A stretch of DNA of 64,000 bases from Aplysia californica (lineage: Eukaryota; Mollusca; Gastropoda; Aplysiida; Aplysiidae), in NCBI RefSeq assembly GCF_000002075.1, contig NW_004797643.1, positions 153,178-217,177 of the forward strand, given 5' to 3'. Shown piece after piece: positions 11,101 through 23,100 of the stretch (the first letter of the stretch is position 1; each line of letters opens with the position of its first letter). The notes under the pieces are model-generated. The model ran no database searches, was not told where the DNA came from, and saw only the letters and a list, made by a program, of their open reading frames with translations. The position numbers and the translations under genes were made by a program.

Positions 11101-14100
11101 ATAAACACAATATCGCCGTTCAAATAAAAAGTAATAAATACTCTGACTCGTCGCTGTGCTGTCACTTGTGGAAAAAAAAAAGAAAAGAAAATACAAGCGT
11201 CGTCCGATTTTTAGATTGTCTGGCTCGCCATCGTGACCGGTCACTGACCCTGTGCGCGTTCGCGTCATAAATAAATGCGGCATCGTAGTGAGTAAACACC
11301 GTATTTGGTGGGAGTAACGGCGTTGCAAAGTATAGGACTACGGAATAGGGGAGGAGATTATTGATTTTTTGTGGGTTCAAGATACTATCGGGGGTTTAAG
11401 GCAACACCAGAGGACAAAAACTTGGAAGCGCTTTTCAGAATTTTGATTAGAGCTTTCTGCAAAGCGCGCGTTGGTGCAGGCCGTGTGCGGAATCGGGACC
11501 CCTCATACTTTGCAAGTCTGTGTTATTGAAATAAAGTGTTCGCGTTTCATTGGACGGGTGATAGTAAATTATAGTAAATTATACCTACATTGTATGTTGT
11601 AACTTTCTGTGCAAGACTGGCAGATTTTCAGTGTCACTGGATCTTGCCCTACCACAGTTGTTACAATTCTCACAGTGCATGGGTCTACTTGAGCCATTCA
11701 AGTTATTGCTTTTCTCTGAGTTTGAGCAATAATTTGAGTCTGTCAGTTCATAATATGAATCATGACACCCAGACTGGTTCTTGATAGTCGAAATTCTTGT
11801 TCTAAGCCCTTCAGAACTCTCAAAGCAGGATTTATTTTTTATATAATAATGAGAGGAAAATATTATATAATAGATCTAGACTGAAATACTTAAGTCAAAC
11901 AAGACACCAGTACAACATTGAACACTGACATGTTGTTGACTGGATACATGTATATTGTACGCGTGTGTGCCCCCTTTTTCGAGCTGGTGAGCTAGTAATT
12001 TTTTTTGCTGGACACCCTGAACATTTTACTATTTCTTGTTGGTCGACCATCAATGATTTATTTATAGAGGCACCAGCCATCCATGTCCAGGTGCTGTTTT
12101 AGCCTACTGGTTGGTCGGTCGGTCGGTCGGTCGTGGGGAATACACATTTTCACCTGAAAATACACATTTTCATATTTCCCAATACTCATTTCGGTTTTCT
12201 GTGGTTGGCATCTCTGTCAATAATGGTTGCCACAGCTGAGCATATCACGACCTCAGTGCTTTTTTTGTCGTATATCCATTTTTATTAACAGGGAAAACAG
12301 TTCATAACAAAGAGTGTGCTTAAGAATAGACCTGCATGTTTGTCGACAATCGTCTGAAATCCGACAAACGCGACCCGACCCGCGAACCGGCCGATGCTAT
12401 CGCTAGGCCCGCCTATATCAGTCAATGTGCGTAGTGCGAGGCCTGGCCGACTGCCAGCGCCCCCTTTTTCTCCCGTCGGCTTCATCGGCACTTTCGTTTT
12501 CGTGCCGACTGCCGACGCGCGCACTGACGACGTCGACGTTCCCGACATAATTGTCGGAACCTAAGTAGAAATGCGAATACGAAAAAGGACGACAACCTAA
12601 ATTATCTACTTTCAGTTTCGTGCTCGAGCGGCCATTTTGAATTTCATTTGTTGACTAATTCAATTGTTCAGATCGTGTGGATTCATTCAAGTCCAACTCT
12701 CTTGTTCTAATAGAATCTAGATCTAGATCTAGATCTAGATTTATATAGATCGTTATAGACCTCAATGGAGGATTCATATTCCAATTCTATTGTGTCAAAC
12801 CCTATCATAGGTTGTGCTGTAATATTGATATTGGTAAAAATAAGCATTTTATCAGGTGCGTGAATTATTTATTTATTTAGATCTAGATATATCTATATCT
12901 AGAATCTAGACTCAGCTGAGTCCCTCTGTTCGGAATTGGATGCGGATTTCTAGTTGAAGGCCTATTCCTATTCACTTGTTTTACAAGATCTAGATCTAGA
13001 TTTATTTAGATTACTAGACCTATATGGAGGATTCATATTCCAATTCTATTGTGTTATTGTATCAAACCCTATAGCAATGTAGATGTAAGCCATATAGATC
13101 TAGAATCTAGGTTAGATATATATGCCCCTTGTTTGTTTTGATGTGTGGTTTTTTAATTAAAATTTTTTTTTTCATTTAAGACTTGTTTTGGCCTTTTTAC
13201 ATGAGGCCCATTGCAGGTTCTTTTTTGGGGTAGGGTTAGGTCTCTTCTTTATTGTGTTTGTTGGGGTGATCGCTCGTTTTATGACACCCACAAAGGCTTT
13301 GGGGGGGGGGGGGGGGGGGGGTGCGCAAAATTTTCAGACAATCTGGTTGAGGCTCACATGCAGGTCTATTAAGAAGAAGTCACATTTTCAATGTTTATAA
13401 ATATGGAGATATGACAAGAAAGCCCTGAGGTCATGATATGTGTTTGGTTGACTGATGTGTTGTTCTGTTTTGTGACAATTAACAGAGTCGTATGCATTTG
13501 CAACATGTTAGAGTGCGCAACTAATAGGTTCTAATTTCTGCCTGTCTGTCTACTGATTAGGTGTTATCGTTCTGGTCTTCTTCTCTTCACTAAAACTCTA
13601 ATTCAGTCACATTATGTCTTGCATTTGTGTAGGAAACTTCCCCTTGTCATTCTTGTTGTGGATAATTATTAGATAGAAAGAGCACAATAATATATTTTTT
13701 TGCTACTTTTGAGCTTTTTGTGGTGTACAATTTTTTAAAAACTCACAAGTTTGTTTGATGTTGCAGTCGTACTTAGAAGATTTCTACAACTTCTGCAAGA
13801 AGCAAGGAGGAGCGACAGCGGAGGTCATGTGTGAGGCTCTGGCAGTAAGTAGAAGACCACTCGGTGTTTGCGCTTGTTACAGCTCTCTTTCTCATCTTCT
13901 TTTCTGGTTGCTGGGCGCTCAGGTGTAATCTGCTACTCTGTTTTGCTCTTGTTGTGTGTGTGTTTTGGGGGGGGGGGGGGTGGCACTGGTTACTTCTGTT
14001 TTTTTCAACTCAATATCTGTTGTTTCTGTCTGTGTTGGTGGCTGGTGGGTGTTACAAATACCTCCTACTTCTTTACTTTTCCTCTTGTGTTTCTGACTGT

Positions 14101-17100
14101 GCGGGTGGGTTGGGGGTGTTTCTGGTACATCCTACTTCTTTAACCTCCTTCTGTCATTTATTATGTCTGTGCAGGTGGTTGGAGGAAGCTACCGGTAGAT
14201 CCTACTTCTGTATCCTCTCTTTGCTGATCATGTCAGTCAAATGTGTGTTTGTCTTGCTTTCCCCAACACTAAATTTTGTAAATGACCCTCACTATGGCTC
14301 GATGTGCTTCTCTTCTCTCAAATAAACTGGTGTGTGTGTGGTTGGTGGGTGCTCTGGTATGGATTTTTCCTTCTTTCCTGTCAAACATCTACCCTCTTTA
14401 TCTCATGTCCTCCTTTTAAAAAAAATTGTATGTTACACTCTAGTAATATCTCTTGTCTTCGGCACTTATATGACCTAATTTTATTTCAAGTGCTGTAATT
14501 TACTGTAAAACTTTTACTAAAGCTAAACAAACTGTTGTATTTGTGTTTCAGTTTGATGCAGACCGACGTGCGTTCATCATCACCATCAACTCGTTTGGCA
14601 CAGAGCTGAGCAAGGAGGATCGCATGAAGCTGTACCCCCGTTGTGGCAACCTTTACCCCAGCGGCCTCAAACTCCTGGGCGACTGCGATGACTTCGATCA
14701 AGTGCGAGCTGTGGCCGAGTACTACCCGGTCAGTGGCCACTTTCTCCTCGTCTCCGCGTGTTATTAGATAGTCTGGACGGGTGGTTGGTGGTTGCTCCAG
14801 CATGGTTCGCTCCTTTTTTCCTATCAAGCATCTATCATCCTCATTGTGACATGTCTACAGGTGGGAGGATATGGTACTTTTTGGCTGAACTTCTTACTTC
14901 ACATGTGTTCTGGTATAACTTTGTTTATGATGGTGGTGATGTGTATGGCACATGGCTGTTTAAATCGCCCCAAAACCGCCAGTTTAGTTACCGGGCAAGG
15001 GTTTCCCGTCGACCACCCCAAGACAGTAATAAATCAGCTGTCACCGTGCAAGGTACCGTGACGGCAGCGGCACTCCCGGCGTGCCTCGGCCGTGCTCAGG
15101 AAACTTGATTCCAGTCATTTTCGATTAATTTGATCTCTAATATCTCCCGATCTAAAGATGCGATGTCTCCATATGGGGTCTCATTTTAAAGGGCTGCTTC
15201 CAACAAAACGATATAATTTTCTCTTGTGTGCGTTCACTAGTGTTAATCCTGCTTGCTGAGAAATGGACTCTATCCTTTATTACTTTTAAAGCAACTTGCA
15301 TCTACAGTCGAACCTGCCTTAACGGAAACCTGTATAAAACGGAAACCTGTCTTAACGGAATCTCCCCGCTCCCCCATTGATATTTTCCTCTTTAATTACC
15401 TGTATAAAACGGAAACCTGTCCCAACGCGGAAACGGAAAGAAAAATCGGCTCCCTTCCGAGGATTTCACCTGTCTAAGACCTGTCTATCTGTGTGTATGC
15501 AAGAAAAGCAGCTGAAACCTCCTCAAATTTGTGGACAGCTTTTCGGTCTGATATACGCGCTAGCGACTGTTCGATATGCACACACTATCATCGCACATCA
15601 ATGGAGAGCAAGAAAGTCCAGTAGAATTAGTAACAACAAAAACATCGGAAACTACAAAAACAACACATTCACCACATACGTTTGAAGACTGGGCAAACAC
15701 AACAAACAACTCAACCGCAGAGCCATCTACACACACAGAGGACAATACTAATCATGAAAAAAGACAGGACGAAGACATCGCATCTCTCGATACTAGCGCT
15801 GCATCATCAACCACAGGCCACAGTGCGTTTGAGCTTCAACTCCCCTCTATTGCTACATCCACGCCATCCAAACCTACGCAGCTAATGGTAGATAGCAACA
15901 CTTCAAGTCTCCCTATTGCTACATCTACGCCATCCAAACCTAGACAGCTAATGGTAGATAGCAGCACTTCTCCAGCATTTAAACACGACAGGTTCTTCTC
16001 TCAGTCTCTATAGAGATCTCCCCAACGTGACCACTCCCAAAAGAAAAAGAAAACCTTAATACTCATTTAGTTAGGAGAAAATGAAACAATTCAAGTACCA
16101 ATACGATTCAGTGCAAAACAAGAGGACAACCCATAGTACTCACAAAACTTATAAAGGCCAGAGAAGAAACATCAACAGCTAAGTCATCCACTAAACGTCA
16201 ACGCTCACATTTGCTTTCATCTGTCAGGACACATATCGCAGGCTCATCACAGGAGAGCATCACAACACAACACGCAGCAGAATTAAAACACACAAAAGTA
16301 GCTACTCGAAAAATTATTTGTGAAAAGGCAGGCATCAACTTAAAACCACACATGAGTAACCAATCTGTGATGGCGATGAAGGAAGCAACAGACCTTACAT
16401 GGAGCCAGCTCAGGCAACAAAGATGTTTTCTCAAACAAGCTGGTCTCTCATTGCCGAATGAGAAAGAACAAAGAAGAGCTATGGAAGGTCTGTTTGCTGA
16501 CAATATTGTCACACAGGTGGAAAACTTTGTTGACACCACTTGGCAGATTCACAGCACACTACTTGGGAGGGTTGCCAATATAACAGACTTTATAGTTAGG
16601 CTTCTAGAAACACACAAACAGCAAGGTACACTTACATGGCATAACTCCACTATCCCAACAGATGAAATATGGATTAAATTCGGGGGTGACCACGGCAAGA
16701 ATAGTATGAAATTTACAATGCAAATTGCAAACACTAGGAAACCAAATTCAAAACACAACACATTCGTAGTTGCCATGGCCAACATAAAAGACACATACGA
16801 AAATTTAAAGATCTGCATGTCCATTTTACAACCTCAACTTGATGAACTTTCCAAACTAGAATGGGACGGTAAGAAAATAGTTCTCTTTTTGTTTGGTGAT
16901 TATGACTTTCTTGTGAAATTATATGGACTGTCTGGTGCTCAGGGTACCTATCCATGTTTGTGATGCCACTTGCCGAAGTCCTTCATTAAGACAGGGCAGA
17001 GAAGAGATTCTCTACCCCGTACTTTAGCCACTTTAAAACGGGACCACAGACGTTTCAAGAAGAATGGCAAAGGCCAAAAGAAAAATGTGCAGCGGTTTCA

Positions 17101-20100
17101 CAATAGTCTCCATCTTCCAATGATTGAGGTGGAGCCAAGTGAAGCTGTGCCTCCATATCTACACATTCTTTTGGGAATTGTGTTAAAGCATCATCGCCTA
17201 CTTGAGAACGCAGCGCATGAAATAGATATGCAGCTGTGTTTGCGATCCAAAAATGATTGCAAGGACGCGTCTGCATCGCTGCGTGCTCATGGCAACAAGT
17301 GGAAGAAGGCTGAGGAGCTGAAAAAAGAAATTGAACTCGTCGAGGGTTACATTGGTTTTTTTAAATACTCCAGACCAAAGAGAAAATTTTGAAAAAGAAT
17401 TATCTGAAAAGCAAGATGAGTTATCTGACCTTGGCTTTGAACCTCTCAGCCCTCTATCCGAACCCATCTGTTCATATCGTGACACTATTTTAGACAAACA
17501 TAACATCACACTGCAGGCATACCACAGCTGTTCTTTCATCGTCAACCACTGTCACAAATACATCACCGCTAAAGTGTACAGAGACCTAACATTATTCATA
17601 GTCAAAAAAACTCGGGAGTGCACACACAGAACAGATATTCTAGACACAGCATTTATTTTGAGGGACACATTCAATGAGCTGAGCAATGCCTTTAGGGATG
17701 TTCACCTCTTTATATCTCATACCAACCCGATACCATACAACAAAATCAAACAAATTCAGTCATGTGTTGCAAAATATATGTCATTGTATAGAAATAAAAA
17801 GAATTTCAACAATAAAGTCATACCCAAACAACATATTCTAGAGAAACACTGCGTCCCATGGATACAGAAAAATGGTTTTGATATGGCATTCCATGGTGAG
17901 CAAGGGGAAGAGCTCATTCACTCTTCTGTGGCCAAACTACACAGACGAGCAACATCCATCAAAAATAAAGAACGACAGCTGAAGGTGATCATGAGATCAC
18001 AGCACCTTCAGAGCTCCCCAGAACTGTTAGCATTTGCACCACCAGTCAAACGGAGGAAAACGACGCCGGACTCATGAATTTCCCCAGTTTCAGGTGTACG
18101 CCTATATAGGCCCTATATATATGTACATGTGTAAATGAGTAGTAAGTGCACTGTGATGATATTTATCAAGGATCCTCATTTTCTGTGATTCTGCATTCAA
18201 GCTTCAATATCTTTGCTTTGATGCCACCACATGAGTGTTTACTTTATCCTATTTTCATCCTACTTCCTTAATTTTGTCAAAATCAAAAGCAATGATCATG
18301 TTGAATTTTTACTTAAAACATCAGACCCCTTTACAACTTTGCATAATTACTATACAGATTTATGGCATCCGTATGTCTATAACAGTACCCAATACAGTTT
18401 CACGAGCGCTTCTATGTGCCCACACTATATTGATCGTTCAGTGTATGTGATTTTCTGTGAGATCACTAGAATAGTTTTTGTTTACTGCCTCAGTTTATAC
18501 GCTTAAAAAACATCGTGTGAAAAGAAAACAACTGCAACTCGGCATCGGCGGTGAACTGGCGGCGCTGACCGGTGACCGGGGTCACAGAGTATCGGGTTTC
18601 GGGGAGTGCCGTGGGCTGGCGGTTTGACTAAGTTGGCGGTCGGTAACAGCCGTGGGCAGGGTGACGGCAAGGCCCCTGGAATCCCGGGAATTTGAAAAAA
18701 AAAAAATCGCCAAGACCCGGGAATGCTCCGGGAATTTGAAGAAATCTGTAAATGAAGATAAATCATTTGTCCTGTGCTGACACTTGTGAAAAAAAAAAAG
18801 AAAGTTATACATGCGACTTGTCAGGCTCGCCATCGTGACCGGTCGGTGAACCTGTTCGTTCGCATCACATTGTGAGTATTGGCGATTGTTGAGGTCACCA
18901 AAGTTCTTTCAAAGTCTGAACGCTGCTAAGTATAAGACTCGGGAATGGGGGGATTATTGATTTTTTTTAAAGACGCACCCGGGGGAGGGGGATGGGGTTG
19001 AAAGCAACTCCGGATGACAAAACTGAACTTGGAAGCAGATTTTAGTATTCAGAATTTTGATTACTACTGGATCTAGAGCTCTCTGCAAAGGGCACATTGG
19101 TGCAGGCCTTGTGTGGAATCGGGATCTGTCGTACTCATTCCTTGTAAGCCATGTTTTTTTAAACTAAAGGGTTCCCGTTTCATTGGATGGGTGATAGTAA
19201 ATTACATGTATTGTATATTCTATATTTTAGCTTTCTGTTCGAGATTTGCAGATTTTCAGTGTCACTTCATCTTGCCCTCCCACAGTTCTTACACCTTTCA
19301 CACTGAATAGATCTACTTGAGCCATTCAAGTTTTTATTCTACTTTGAGTTTGTGCAATAATTTTTGTCTTTCACGTTTATTATATAAACCTTGACACCCA
19401 AACTTGTTCTTGACAGTCGATATTCTGGTTCTAGGCCTTTTTTCAGGCTCAAAACAAGATTCATTTTTATATTGTTTATATAGGCGAATATGATGTGGGG
19501 AAAATATAACTATGTTGTCATAAGCGGATAAAATGCCTTTTAAAAATTTCACAGCTGTTTCGAGATATAGAGGCCTTTTGTCAGTATAACAGTTTTAAAC
19601 ATACAAAGTAGCCGATTGCTGGGTTTGGAAGATATATGGCGTGGGTTTTACTCACGTGACCGCTACGGTAGCCTTGAAGACCATCCTGGGTCACCCTGAA
19701 ATGTCCAGCTAACGGGGCTCTGGTGAAACCACGACGGACCTAGCAAGCCGGTGGCAGATTATTTATTGCTAAAGAAAATCATAGGAGAAAGAAACGGACG
19801 GACCAAAACAGAAAATGACCAGGAAATGAAAAAAGACAACGAGAAAGAACGGGCACTTTGAATGTTTGTGGAATCAAAGACAAAGAGCCAGAAGCTATTG
19901 ATTTCACGAAAAAATGGAGAATACCGGTGATGGGAATTTCAGACTGCAGAGGGAAGGGAACTGGAATCAAATAGATCCATGAGGACTACGTCCCGATTTG
20001 GAGTTGCGGGGATGGGACAACTAGGGCAACACATGGTGTAGGTTTTATTCCACACCCGGATACAGCAAAGAATGTGTTGGAAACAGAGTTTATCTCGGAG

Positions 20101-23100
20101 AGGATCTCCAAGATCCGAGTAAGGGGAGAACAAAAGATCTCAAACTTTATCCAAGCTTATGCACCGTGCAATGACTCCTACAGCGAAGAACAAAAAGAGG
20201 AATTCTTTGAGAAGATGGCAGACACCATAAGCACAGTCCCAGACAAGGAAGAACTTACTGTGCTGGTCTTCTTCTCTTCACTAAAACTTATTGTCATGGG
20301 AGATTTCAATGGAAGAGTGGGCAAGAGAAGAACACCTTAGTAAGAAAATAATAATAATGATAATGGATTGCATTTATATAGCGCATATCTACTTATGCAA
20401 TGCTCTATGCGCTTAACATGATACATATAATGGATTTACAAATCAATTTTAAAGGTACATAGTGTTACATACTCATGCAAACACATATTCACTCACGCAC
20501 GCACCACACACACGTACATACTCACATACACACATACGTACATACACACATACAAACTCATAACGATCTACAGCTTGGATGCATTCTGTCTAATCGAAAT
20601 ATGATGAAAATAGAAATGATTTTAGTTTCTTCTTAAAAATTTCTAGATTTTCTGCTTCTCTGATAGTTTTTGGAAGCCTATTCCAAACAAGTGGGGCAAA
20701 ATATGAAAAAGAGCGTTGGCCATATGATTTGTAATTTATTTTAGGCTTAACAAGGGTTGTTTTGTCACTTGATGATCTGAGCGTTCTAGGAGGCACATAG
20801 GGTGTTAAAAGCTGTTTTAGATAGTCCGGTGATAAATCATTTAAGCACTTGTAGCAAGTTAAACAGATTTTATATATGATACGCTCTTTCACTGGGAGCC
20901 AGTGTAATGCTTTTAAAATAGGAGTCACATGGTCATGCTTTAGTTTTTTAGTAATTATTTTGGCAGCAATATTTTGTACTCTTTGTAGTTGTTGTAACTG
21001 TTCATCAGGTACACCACCCAGTAAGGAATTGCAATAATCAATCCTTGACAATATAAGTGATGTTATTAAAGTTTTGGTGACACCAACAGATATATATTTT
21101 CTAATGCTCCCTATTTTCTTCAGCTGGAGATATAGATTTTTACAAAGATTGGATACATGGTATTTCATTGACATATCTTGATCTAGCACCACACCTAAAT
21201 TTTTTATTTTAGTTTGGGCTGATATTTCGTGGTCATTGATGTTTATTCTGATATTGTCGATTTCATTGCATGCGCTGCTACGAAGAAATAATATTTCGGT
21301 CTTATCCTCATTTAATTTTAATTTGTTCTTGAACATCCATTTTCTTATATCATTGATACATCTGGCGATTCTATCTATGAGATTGTGTACATTGTCAGTT
21401 GTAGTGAATCCATACAGCTGTGTATCGTCTGCATAAAGATGGTAATTGAGGGCATATAAAGAAATTATTGATGACAGACTTTGCGTGTACACCTTAGGAC
21501 CTGTACTTTGGCCCACACAGCGACACTAACACAGGGTGCAACTACAACAGGGAACAGCTATTACCACTGTGTGCAGAATATGGACTGTGGATCACAAACA
21601 CCTTTTACCAACACAGATCCAGTCAGAAACAAACTTGGTACAGATGGAACGATCTGAATGTATCATCACAGATAATTTTCATCTTGACACGAATAGAAGA
21701 AAGGGGAGGAGTCACAGACATGAGAGCCATCCCAAATGCAGCCCTGGACACTGACCACCGTCCTGTTAACTTATTTACAAAGCAGCGGAGTGAAAGAACG
21801 GGGAAAAAGAAGAGGAAAGAAACAGACAGACAGATCAGCTTTTAAGAAAGCTCCAGAAGGAAGAAGTACGACGGGAAATGGAGACATAAGTCACACAGAA
21901 GCTGAAAGAAGTAGACAGCTCAGAAATGACGGTAGAAGAAACATGGTCAGTGTTCAAGACCACGCTGACAGAGACACTCGTAAAGCCTGTGGTACAAAGA
22001 ACACCAGAAGAGGGCTGGCAAAGCAGACAGCTTGGTGGAATGACACAGTAAATGAGGCCATCAAAGAAAAGAAGGAGTTGTACTAGGCGTGGGTAAAGTC
22101 AAAGCTAGATGAGGACTATGTGAAATACAGACTTGCAAGACGTCATAGCAAGAGGACAGTCAGAAGCTCCAAGGAGCAGTCATAAAAGGAATATGGTGAA
22201 ATATTAAGTGAACTGTGCAAACACTCGCCACGACAGTTCTACAAAAGTGTCAAAGCAGTGACACTACGAGACGAACCATACAACCCAACAACAGTAGTCA
22301 ATGACAAAGATGAAAACCCACTCCGTGAAAAAGACAGCATCAAAAACAGACGGCAGGAGTATTTCAGGGAGCTCTTGAACCCAAACAGCTGAGGAAATGC
22401 ACAGAGCCAATTTCAACCAAGATACACAGAAGAAGAAGAACCAAACATCTTATGATCAGAGGTACAGCAGGCACTGAAGAACAGTCCAAGGAACAAAGCA
22501 GCTGGCATTGATGGCATTACAACTGAAGCCATTCTGGCTTGTGGAGAAACAAATCACTTTGCTGACCACAATATTCCCAAAAGCATGGAGGGAGAGGAAA
22601 GTCCCAGAAGACTGGCAGCATGCAATTGTGATACCTATCTGGAAGAAGAAAGGCAGCAAGAAAGACTGCAACACCTATCGAGAAATTTCCTTTCTGAGCA
22701 ACACAGGGAGAGGGTGCACAGACGCTATCTTCGCTCTTAGGCAACTGAGTGTACGGACAATTGCATACAACAAAGAACTGAATCTTGTGTTAGTAGACCA
22801 GGAATAAGCGTTTGATAGAGTAGATAGAAACAAACTGGGGCAAACACTTGGAGAGAAAAGCATTAGGGGACAACTGTTGGACAACATGAGAGCCATCTAT
22901 ACCAACAGTATGAGCACAGTCCGCACCCAAAACGGACTCACTGACTGGTTTAACGTGTCATCGAGACAAAGGTGTGTGTTATCACCATTACTATTTATAA
23001 TATACATGAACAAAATTACAAAAGAGGCAAACCCCAACCTGATAGACCTGTATGAGATACTGTTTGCGGACGATCAAAGCCTGGCATATGAGAAAGAAGA

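Larger units (their letters stand above)
14953..18650 (+). mobile_element. DNA transposon with RAG1/Transib-like DDE transposase layout
   Basis: The ends share GGCTGTT then ACCGCC and TTTAGT/CTTAGT in inverted orientation (left about 14955-14990, right about 18620-18650); boundaries are approximate and no target duplication was confirmed. The 3.7 kb interior carries a plus-strand transposase (15576-18077). The left subterminal region is CpG-rich. It is inserted in ATP6V0D1 intron 6 in the same direction as the gene. Confidence 0.6.

Noticed and set aside
13864-14325. 153-residue Cys/Phe/Leu-rich open frame
   Set aside because: It lies wholly in intron 5, in degenerate repeats with a poly-G run; no domain or homology recognised.
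14486-14827. 113-residue minus-strand open frame opposite exon 6
   Set aside because: It is the antisense shadow of a highly conserved plus-strand exon.
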